NCBI RefSeq assembly: GCF_030709675.1
Contig: NZ_JAUZQD010000010.1
Coordinates: 124,001 to 188,000, forward strand
Source of the DNA: Symbioplanes lichenis
GTDB taxonomy: Bacteria; Actinomycetota; Actinomycetes; Mycobacteriales; Micromonosporaceae
DNA length: 64,000 nt
Direction: 5' to 3'
A program made the position numbers and the translations under genes. The notes under the pieces are model-generated. The model was given only the letters and a program-made list of their open reading frames with translations. It did not search any database and was not told where the DNA came from. Positions 57,726 to 64,000 of the stretch are shown here, one piece after another; position 1 is the stretch's first letter; every line of letters begins with the position of its first letter.

Positions 57726-59375
57726 GTGACCGAACTGCTCGTCGTCATCGTCACCGGCCTCGTGGTGATCGCCGCGGCGACCGTGGCCGGGCCGCGCCTG
57801 GGCATCGCGGCGCCGCTCGTCCTGGTCGCGATCGGCGTCGGGGCGAGCTTCCTGCCGGTGTTCGCGGCCGCGCACATCGAGCCCGAGTGGATTCTCGAGG
57901 GCGTGCTGCCGCCGCTGCTCTACTCGTCGGCGGTGTCGATGCCGGCGATGAACTTCCGCCGCGAGTTCGGCGCCATCAGCGGCCTCTCGGTGCTGCTCGT
58001 CGTGGGCAGCGCGCTCGCGCTCGGGCTCTTCTTCATGTACGCGATCCCGGGGCTCGGCTTCGCGTACGGCGTCGCCCTCGGCGCGATCGTCAGCCCGACT
58101 GACGCCGTGGCGACCTCCATCGTCAAGCAGACGTCGGTCTCCCAGCGCGTCGTGGCGATGCTCGACGGCGAGAGCCTCCTCAACGACGCGACCGCGCTCG
58201 TCCTGCTCCGCACGGCGATCGTCGCCACGGCCGCGACGTTCTCGTTCTGGGCGGCGGCCGGCACGTTCGCGTGGTCGGTCGTCGTCGCCCTCGTCGTCGG
58301 CGGGCTCGTCGGGCGCCTCAACCTCGTGGTGCGCCGGCGGGTCACCGACCCCGCTGTGAACACTGTCATCTCGTTCGCGGTGCCGTTCCTGGCGTCCGTG
58401 CCCGCGACCCTGCTCGGCGGCTCCGGCCTGGTCGCCGCGGTCGTCGCGGGACTCGTGACCGGCATCCGCGCGCCCCGGGAGCTCTCCCCGCAGAACCGGC
58501 TGTCGGACACCCAGAACTGGCGTACGGCCGAACTGGTCCTCGAAGGCGCGGTCTTCCTCACGATGGGCCTGCAGATCAAGGGGATCATCGCCGACGTCGA
58601 GCAGGACCACGCCGGGGTGGGCACCGCCGTGCTCGTGGCGGCCGGCGCGCTCGTGCTGACGGTGCTGGTGCGGGCCGCGTACGTGACCCTGCTGCTCGCC
58701 GCCCTCGCCCGCCGCGCCCGGCACGGGGCCGGCATGCGGTCGATGCTCCAGGACATGCACGACAAACTGGGCACCTCCGAGGGCAAGCAGGAAGCGTTCA
58801 AGGAAGTCAACGCCCGGCGCCGGCGCGAGCCCTCCGAGCGCGACCTCGACATGTTCTCCCAGCGCGTCATCACCGGCCTCGCGAACATCGACTATTTCCT
58901 CCGCCAGCCCCTCGGCCCACGCGAGGGCATCGCCGTGGTGTGGGCCGGCATGCGCGGCGCGGTGACCGTGGCCGCCGCCCAGACCCTGCCCGAGGACACC
59001 CCGCAACGGCCGGTGCTCGTCCTCGTCGCCTTCGCGGTCGCCGCCCTGTCCCTGCTCGTCCAGGGCGGCACGATCGGCCCGCTGCTGCGCCGCATCGCGC
59101 CGCCGGCGGACCAGGCGGCGCTCGACGCCCACCGGACCGAGGAGCGGGACAGGCTCTTCACCCTCATGCGTACGAGCGTCGAGTCCGTGCCCGCCCCGCC
59201 GGAGAACGACTTCCTCGCCGCCAAGGAGCACCGCCTCGCCGTGCTGGCCGCGCAGCGGGAGGCTCTCCTCGACGCCCGTGACCACGGCACCTTCGACGCG
59301 GAGGTGCTAAGCAACGCCCTCGCCAACCTCGACGCGTCCCAGATCGACCTGGAACTCCGCGGGAAGCTCGTGTAG
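57726..59375 (+). CDS. Na+/H+ antiporter (CPA1 family)
   Basis: The 549-residue membrane protein has about 12 helices in the first ~420 residues. The conserved ion-binding sequence is SPTDAVATSIV (~123-133), followed by the GESLLNDATALVL motif (~148-160) typical of CPA1 antiporters such as NhaP. A ~110-residue cytoplasmic tail follows (APPADQAALDAHRTEERDRLF...). It exchanges sodium (or potassium) for protons to hold pH and salt. The GTG at 57726 begins just before the first helix. It is 119 bases after the regulator stop, and no operon partner follows. Confidence 0.9.
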   Translation: MTELLVVIVTGLVVIAAATVAGPRLGIAAPLVLVAIGVGASFLPVFAAAHIEPEWILEGVLPPLLYSSAVSMPAMNFRREFGAISGLSVLLVVGSALALGLFFMYAIPGLGFAYGVALGAIVSPTDAVATSIVKQTSVSQRVVAMLDGESLLNDATALVLLRTAIVATAATFSFWAAAGTFAWSVVVALVVGGLVGRLNLVVRRRVTDPAVNTVISFAVPFLASVPATLLGGSGLVAAVVAGLVTGIRAPRELSPQNRLSDTQNWRTAELVLEGAVFLTMGLQIKGIIADVEQDHAGVGTAVLVAAGALVLTVLVRAAYVTLLLAALARRARHGAGMRSMLQDMHDKLGTSEGKQEAFKEVNARRRREPSERDLDMFSQRVITGLANIDYFLRQPLGPREGIAVVWAGMRGAVTVAAAQTLPEDTPQRPVLVLVAFAVAALSLLVQGGTIGPLLRRIAPPADQAALDAHRTEERDRLFTLMRTSVESVPAPPENDFLAAKEHRLAVLAAQREALLDARDHGTFDAEVLSNALANLDASQIDLELRGKLV

Positions 59376-59535
59376 CCGGCCGTTCTCATGCCGCCACTCA
59401 GCTCACGCAGGTCGGCGTCAAACGATTCTCGTTGCGGCCGCCTTCCATGGCCGCGGGCGGGGCGGCGTCGCGGCCGTGGTCGCGGGCCGTAAATAGGCGG
59501 TGCTTCGGGCCGGGACTCGGTAGCGTGCCGCATCG

Positions 59536-60030
59536 ATGGCGACTTTCGTGCACTTGACCACGGCGCGGGCGGCTCGGGGCATCGAGCGCTAGGGCATCGC
59601 CGCGCGCAGCCACGGGCGGGCCGGCGCGCGCGGGGTCTACTGCATGCCGGTGTTGCCGTCGTTCACGCTCACCCATCAGTGGACGCGTGAGCTGCGGCGC
59701 TGGAAGCCGGGCGTGCTGGTCGCCGTGCATCTGCGGCTGCCCGACGACGAGCCGGTGACCGTCGGCCACTACGGCGCCGCGCCCGAGCTGGTCACCGCCG
59801 CCGCAGCAGCCGGCCGGATCGCGGCCCTCGACGACCCGCGCGGTCACGAAGTTTTCGTGCCCCGCGCGGTCGCCGTCGCCGAGGTCCGCCGGGTTCGGGA
59901 CATTCCGCAGGGCACCGGCTGGCGCTACGTCCCGGGCGCTCACGGCAGGCGGCCGTGCGGCTGTCCGGTCTGCGTGGTCCCGGGCGCCTACAAGGGCGCC
60001 GCCATACGCCGCCGCTACGCCGCGCTCTGA
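59536..60030 (+). pseudogene. Conserved hypothetical gene with in-frame TAG at codon 19
   Basis: The frame from ATG 59536 reads MATFVHLTTARAARGIER, then TAG (59590-59592), then GIAARSHGRAGARGVYCMPV and continues open to TGA at 60028-60030. The N-terminal MATFVHLT...RRI..GI...GVYC.PVLPS pattern is that of a family of small actinomycete proteins, so both sides belong to one gene. A restart at ATG 59644 would give a 128-residue product with the C-terminal part (GCPVCVVPGAYKG). Either the gene is broken by one substitution or the stop is misread. Function is unknown. Confidence 0.65.
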
Positions 60031-60048
60031 GCCGCCCGCCCGGCGGAT

Positions 60049-61671
60049 TCAGCCGCAGCAGACCTGGTTGCGGCCGGCGCGTTTGGCGGCGTAGAGGCGT
60101 TCGTCGGCTCGGGCCAGGCCCTCCGCCACGCTGGTGCCCGGCCGGATCTCCGCCAGCCCCAGGCTGATGGTCACGTTCAGGCCGGGCTGCACGTTGTCCC
60201 AGGGGTAGCCGGCGATCTGCGCCCGGAGCAGCTCGCATTGCATGCGGGCCGTGGCCACGTCCACCGCGTTGAAGGCGATCAGGAATTCCTCGCCGCCGAA
60301 GCGGGCCACCAGGTCGGTATCGCGCAGATTCTCCTGCAGGACCGCGGCCATGCGGCGCAGGACCTCGTCGCCGATCAGGTGGCCGTGTTCGTCGTTGACC
60401 TTCTTGAAGTGGTCGACGTCGGCGACGGCGACGCAGAAGGGGTGGCCGGCGGCGGCGAGTTCGGGCAGGCGCTGGTCGACCGAGCGGCGGTTGGGCAAGC
60501 CGGTCAGGGCGTCCTCGGCGGCCTGGCGCTGCCAGAGCACATTGTCGGCGGCCAATTCGGCGTTGCGAGTACGTTCGAGTTCCGCTTCCAGCCGGGCGTT
60601 CTCCGCCTCGAGCCGCGCATTATCGAGCTCGAAATGGTGCACGGCCATCCGGGCCCGCGCGGCCGCCGTGTCGTTGTGGGCCTCCCGTTCCAGCTCGTGG
60701 AAGGACCGGTAATGCGCGAGCGCGGCGCCGAAGTCGCCCGTCTCCTCGTACGCCAGAGAAAGCTCGTGATGAATCTCCATGGCCATCGGCTTCTCGCCCG
60801 CGTCGAGCGCGCATCGCAACGCCTCGGTCAGGCCCACGATGGCGTCGGCGGACTGGCCCCGCATCAGGCGTACACGGGCCAAATGGCGCAAGGCGGCCAG
60901 CTCGAGCGATCGGTAGCCGCCCGTCACCGCGATCTGCCGCGACTGCTCGATGAGTTCGGCGGCGGCATCGAGGTCGCCGGAGAGCGCCCTCAGCATGCCC
61001 AGATTGTCCAGGCTGATCGACTGCCGGAACGGGTGGTCGGCGGCCCGCGCCAGCGACAGGGCCTCGATCACACAATCAAGAGCCTTCGCCAGCGTACGGT
61101 CGGCCGCCGCGAATTCCCCGAGCGAACGCAGACGCTGCACCTCGTACACGCCGTTGTCACCGACATTGTTGAGAATGCAGAAACGGGCCTCGGCGTCCAT
61201 GCCCTCGGCCATCGTCAGCGCCCGCATCAGATAGTGGGTGCTCAGCTCGTGGTCGCCCATGCTCCCGTGGACGACGCCGGTGCGGTTGTGCACCCAGAAA
61301 AGCAGTCCGTTCTCGCCGAGCCGCTGCGCGATGTCCCGCCCCCGGGCCAGTGCCTCCAGGGCCTCCTGGTGCATGCCGAGGTCGTTGAGGGACATGGCCA
61401 GGACGGTCAGCACCTCACAGATCGCATACTCGTCGCCGCGGAACTCGAGAATGGCGACCGCCTCCCGGCACGCCGCGATGGCGTCCTCCTGGCGGCCGAG
61501 GCGGAGCAACTGATTCGCGTACGACCGGAGGGCCGCGGCCTGTCCCGCGCTGTCCCCGGTCGCGCCGGCGAGGGTGGCGGCCTCCTCCGCGATGGCGCAG
61601 CCGCCACGGTAGTCGCCGGCCAACCGGCGGTCCTCAGCGCGCAGGAGCAACGTGCCGACGGCCTCGCTCAC
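60049..61671 (-). CDS. TPR-containing GGDEF diguanylate cyclase
   Basis: The 540-residue cytoplasmic protein has about seven TPR-like helical repeats (~1-335), a coiled-coil linker (~340-375: DNARLEAENARLEAELERT) and a GGDEF domain (~385-540) with DALTGLPNRR, DVDHFKKVND and the active motif GGEEF (~458). An inhibitory RxxD site (RDTD) sits five residues before it, so product feedback is likely. It makes cyclic-di-GMP, which controls development in filamentous actinomycetes. The TPR part probably reports a partner protein. The GTG at 61671 is preceded by GGGAGG. It is divergent from the transporter gene. Confidence 0.92.
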   Translation of the reverse strand: MSEAVGTLLLRAEDRRLAGDYRGGCAIAEEAATLAGATGDSAGQAAALRSYANQLLRLGRQEDAIAACREAVAILEFRGDEYAICEVLTVLAMSLNDLGMHQEALEALARGRDIAQRLGENGLLFWVHNRTGVVHGSMGDHELSTHYLMRALTMAEGMDAEARFCILNNVGDNGVYEVQRLRSLGEFAAADRTLAKALDCVIEALSLARAADHPFRQSISLDNLGMLRALSGDLDAAAELIEQSRQIAVTGGYRSLELAALRHLARVRLMRGQSADAIVGLTEALRCALDAGEKPMAMEIHHELSLAYEETGDFGAALAHYRSFHELEREAHNDTAAARARMAVHHFELDNARLEAENARLEAELERTRNAELAADNVLWQRQAAEDALTGLPNRRSVDQRLPELAAAGHPFCVAVADVDHFKKVNDEHGHLIGDEVLRRMAAVLQENLRDTDLVARFGGEEFLIAFNAVDVATARMQCELLRAQIAGYPWDNVQPGLNVTISLGLAEIRPGTSVAEGLARADERLYAAKRAGRNQVCCG

Positions 61672-61750
61672 GGCTACCTCCCCTCGCCCCGGTCAGGCCG
61701 CCCCCATCGGCGTACGGCGGCCTGGTCTGAGGTTTTGTAGGGTGTGATCC

Positions 61751-62839
61751 GTGCGCGACGGTCAGGTCGGCCCGGGCCTGGCCCTGGCGTTGGTGTCGGC
61801 GGCGACGTTCGGGACGTCCGGGTCGTTCGCCCGGTCGCTGATCGACGCGGGATGGTCGGCGGAGGCCGCCGTGACCGTCCGGGTCGGCATCGCCGCGGTC
61901 CTCCTCGCCGTGCCCGCCCTGCTCGCCCTGCGCGCCCGCCGGCCCCGGGCGAGCGCCGCGCGCGACACGAAAAAGCACGACCGTGCGACGAACGACGGGG
62001 AAAAGCACGACCGTGCTGCCAGCGATCCGGAGAAGCACGAGCCGGCCGCCGCCGGCACGAGAAGCAGGCGCGGCACGCTCGCGGCGATCGGGCTGTTCGG
62101 CCTGCTGGCGGTGGCCGGCGCGCAGGTCGCCTACTTCAACGCCGTGCGCTACCTGCCGGTCGGCGTGGCGCTGCTGCTGGAGTACTCGGGCATCATCCTC
62201 GTCGTGCTGTGGATGTGGGTGCGCCACGGCGACCGCCCCCGCCGGCTCACCCTCGCCGGATCGGCGGCCGCGGCGGCGGGCCTGGTCCTCGTGCTCGACC
62301 TCGCCGGGGGAGCGGACCTCGACCCGGCCGGCGTGGCGTGGGGCCTGGTCGCGGCGGTCGGCCTGGCGACGTACTTCGTGGTGTCCTCGCACGTCGGCCC
62401 GGAGCTGCCCGCGGTGACCCTGGCCTGCGGCGGCATGGCTTCCGGCGCCCTGATCCTGGTGCTGCTCGGCGCGGTCGGCATCCTGCCCCTGCACGCCTCG
62501 ACCGGCCCGGTGTCCTTCGCCGGTCAGCAGGTCAGCTGGCTCGTCCCGGTGGCCGGGCTGGCCGTGCTGGCGGGCGCGGTCTCGTACGTCTCGGGCATCG
62601 GCGCCGCGCGAGCCCTCGGCGCGGCGCTGGCCTCCTTCGCGGGCCTGACCGAGGTGCTGTTCGCGGTCCTCTTCGCGTGGCTGCTGCTCGGCGAACTGCC
62701 GACGCTCCTGCAGGCCGTGGGCGGCGTGTTCGTCCTGGCCGGCATCGCCCTGGTCCGCCTCGACGAGCTCCGCCGCGGCGGTGCCCCGCACAGCGATCGC
62801 GTCCCGGATGGTGGCGAGCAGCTGCTGCGGCCTGAGTAG
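61751..62839 (+). CDS. EamA/DMT-family transporter with inserted hydrophilic loop
   Basis: The 362-residue protein has about ten membrane helices in two EamA halves (GPGLALALVSAATFGTSGSFARSL... and ...GLAVLAGAVSYVSGIGAARALG). Members export metabolites or amino acids. After the second helix the usual short loop is replaced by a hydrophilic, repetitive stretch (KKHDRATNDGEKHDRAASDPEKHEPAA). It is encoded by a repeat in which GCACGACCGTGC hairpins occur at 61975 and 62015. The GTG at 61751 is the best start. The last ~25 residues are antisense to a histidine-kinase-like relic, so the end may have been extended. Confidence 0.85.
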   Translation: MRDGQVGPGLALALVSAATFGTSGSFARSLIDAGWSAEAAVTVRVGIAAVLLAVPALLALRARRPRASAARDTKKHDRATNDGEKHDRAASDPEKHEPAAAGTRSRRGTLAAIGLFGLLAVAGAQVAYFNAVRYLPVGVALLLEYSGIILVVLWMWVRHGDRPRRLTLAGSAAAAAGLVLVLDLAGGADLDPAGVAWGLVAAVGLATYFVVSSHVGPELPAVTLACGGMASGALILVLLGAVGILPLHASTGPVSFAGQQVSWLVPVAGLAVLAGAVSYVSGIGAARALGAALASFAGLTEVLFAVLFAWLLLGELPTLLQAVGGVFVLAGIALVRLDELRRGGAPHSDRVPDGGEQLLRPE

Positions 62840-62842
62840 GCC

Positions 62843-62945
62843 GCGGTGACCGCATCGGCCAGGCGGCCGGTCTTCAGCGGCTCGGGGCGCAATTCGTTCA
62901 CCGAGCGCCGGGTCTCGGTCAGGCTCTCGCGGATCGACCGATCTC
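62843..62945 (-). pseudogene. Relic of a histidine kinase DHp segment
   Basis: The minus strand encodes IRESLTETRRSVNELRPEPL and KTGRLADAV, the end of a HisKA_3 dimerisation domain as in NarX/DesK-type kinases (A...ARRSV..LRPxxLE.xxL..AL). There is no start, no ATP-binding domain and no phospho-acceptor His in the open frame. It lies downstream of the transporter on the other strand. The 62946-63026 stretch holds no gene but carries the dispersed palindrome at 62959. Confidence 0.45.
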
Positions 62946-63026
62946 CCGGGCGGGCGGTGGAATCGGTTTCTGCGTGAGTCAGTGGAGCGACTCCACCGAT
63001 CGGTGGAGCGGCTGGGCTCGTGGCGC

Positions 63027-63062
63027 GGCTCGCCGGGCGCGTTGCGGGGGGCCCGGCGAGCC
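63027..63062 (-). terminator. Hairpin terminator of the secreted protein gene
   Basis: Perfect 12-base arms GGCTCGCCGGGC and GCCCGGCGAGCC enclose a 12-base loop, 16 bases past the stop (63078) of the minus-strand gene. Confidence 0.75.
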
Positions 63063-63077
63063 GTACCGGAAACGGTG

Positions 63078-63758
63078 TCAGTTGGTGAAGACGGCCGGTG
63101 AGCCGGTCGCCGTGCTGTCCAGGACCGGCGCGTAGCGGGCGGTGAAGAAGCCGCTGCCCGGGCACGTGACCGGGCCGGAGAACTTCGTGAAGGCCTGGTC
63201 GGCGAACGAGATCGAGTTGTCGGCGTTGGCGGAGACGCCGGTGATGGCGTTGCCGACGGCGCGGTAGACGCAGGTGACCGAGCCGAGGATCGTGCCCAGG
63301 CTCAGCGTGGTCTGCACCGGGGCCGCGTCCGTGCCGGAGACGGTCACCGTGCCGGAACCGCTTTCCACCGTGGTGGCGAACGGGGTGTTGTTGACCGTCA
63401 CGCTGTTCACGCGGGTGACGCCGAGGATGTTCGAGGTGCACGCGGCGAACGTGTGCGCGGTGACCGACTCCGACGCGACGCCCGGCGCCTCCGGGTTGTC
63501 GGTGACGGTCGCGGTGAAGGCGGACTGGCTGCACTTGATGCCCGTGCTGCCGCCGGCCGCGGTGGCGAAGTCGGCGGTCGTCCCGGCGGCGACCGAGGCG
63601 GTCAGCACGTCACCCACGGCGACGGCGGTGCCGCCCGGGGCCTCGACGGTCAGAACGGTGGACGCCGCGGCGGGCTCGTCGGCGGCCCACGCGGGACTGC
63701 CGGCGAAAGCGGCCGCGGTCACGACAGAGATCACAACAATGCTTCGGTACGCGCGCAT
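63078..63758 (-). CDS. Secreted protein of unknown function
   Basis: The 226-residue protein has a Sec signal (MRAYRSIVVISVVTAAAFAG, cleavage near AWAAD). The mature part is threonine- and valine-rich, with repeated beta-strand patterns (TVLTVEAPGGTAVAVGDVL, SVTVNNTPFATTVESGSG) and two cysteine pairs (IKCSQS, AACTSN; VTCVYR, VTCPGS). No family name is given with confidence; similar proteins are abundant secreted proteins of actinomycetes. ATG 63758 follows GGGAGAG. The upstream 242 bases reach the window edge and should hold its promoter. A palindrome lies at 63355. Confidence 0.72.
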   Translation of the reverse strand: MRAYRSIVVISVVTAAAFAGSPAWAADEPAAASTVLTVEAPGGTAVAVGDVLTASVAAGTTADFATAAGGSTGIKCSQSAFTATVTDNPEAPGVASESVTAHTFAACTSNILGVTRVNSVTVNNTPFATTVESGSGTVTVSGTDAAPVQTTLSLGTILGSVTCVYRAVGNAITGVSANADNSISFADQAFTKFSGPVTCPGSGFFTARYAPVLDSTATGSPAVFTN

Positions 63759-64000
63759 GACTCTCCCTGCGGGGAAGTGGACGGAATTAGCGCTCGATAC
63801 CGACGCCGACGCTCGACTCGTCGGTTTATAGACCTTCTCCGGTCGTAACGTCAAGGCAAGAAATATGTAACACCTCAGGACTTGCAATCCTGGGGTCACG
63901 CCTCTTGACCCGCTTCCTACCGAGCGGTAACTTCGCCGCACCGACATTGACGCCCGGCTATGCCACATCCGCCACTCATGTCGACTCAGGAGCGACCGAT

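Larger units (their letters stand above)
18790..63366. repeat. Dispersed 12-base palindrome RRAANCGNTTYY, 20 copies
   Basis: Starts of exact matches: 18790, 19532, 21028, 21912, 23004, 24162, 26893, 27111, 28856, 30635, 31918, 32836, 34562, 49774, 50148, 50325, 53815, 57060, 62959 and 63355. Near matches failing only at the last positions lie at 29850, 32552, 33907 and 56791. All but 31918 and 62959 are inside coding sequence or gene remnants. None was found before 18.7 kb or between 34.6 and 49.7 kb. The coordinates given span the whole set; the copies themselves are 12 bases each. Confidence 0.85.

Noticed and set aside
1..64000. tRNA, rRNA, riboswitch, insertion sequence or phage integrase
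   Set aside because: None was recognised in the intergenic gaps or among the proteins; small structured RNAs could still be missed without a covariance search.

Overview
The window is a high-GC, gene-dense stretch of an actinobacterial chromosome. Start codons are often GTG, many genes overlap by the 4-base ATGA or GTGA signature, and the gene families are typically actinomycete: SigE-type sigma factor, MmyB-type regulator, LPXTG surface protein, DUF3253, DUF6086 and a SapB-like ram cluster. A filamentous, spore-forming actinomycete, perhaps of the Micromonosporaceae (Actinoplanes-like), is the best guess. No rRNA, tRNA or CRISPR array was recognised.

Layout. 1-9.4 kb: end of a luciferase-like oxidoreductase, a ferric-reductase-like flavocytochrome, a small protein coupled to a large AAA/LuxR regulator, a secreted beta-propeller protein, a Tat-exported esterase, a lipoprotein-like protein, and a SigE-type sigma factor with its membrane partner. 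9.6-17.2 kb: a complete ramCSAB-ramR cluster for a SapB-type class III lanthipeptide (kinase-cyclase, 44-residue precursor, two ABC half-transporters, regulator) plus a second RamR-like paralogue. 17.4-20.6 kb: DUF3253 protein, LPXTG-anchored PKD protein, methyltransferase and VOC protein. 20.7-25.0 kb: two gene remnants, then a tightly coupled four-gene operon (adenylate-forming enzyme, small DUF4188/monooxygenase-like protein, acyltransferase-like protein, nitroreductase) that looks biosynthetic. 25-28 kb: small secreted and accessory enzymes.

28-38.5 kb: a minus-strand run of five exported proteins: a two-domain multicopper oxidase, a ThuA/discoidin/PQQ-sugar-dehydrogenase/PKD/DUF1080 protein, a cupredoxin with Ig-like repeats, a beta-solenoid protein, and a PA14/sugar-dehydrogenase/CBM/DUF1080 protein. 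Together they could form an extracellular sugar-oxidising electron-transfer system ending on oxygen. 38.7-48.5 kb: metabolic and redox genes, an FGGY kinase divergent from a beta-helix glycosidase-like gene over a xylan-type operator, and an ATPase gene preceded by a perfect 34-base palindrome. 48.6-54 kb: subtilisin-like protease, then an unusual dual-module histidine kinase, response regulator, trypsin-like membrane protease and a coiled-coil membrane protein. 54-64 kb: MerR/enoyl-CoA hydratase and SDR/MmyB pairs, a Na+/H+ antiporter, a gene broken by an in-frame TAG, a TPR-GGDEF cyclase, an EamA transporter and a secreted protein.

The most unexpected signal crosses gene boundaries: the degenerate palindrome RRAANCGNTTYY occurs 20 times between 18.8 and 63.4 kb, mostly inside genes, in several reading phases and against normal codon preference. 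A rough composition-based expectation is well under one copy.
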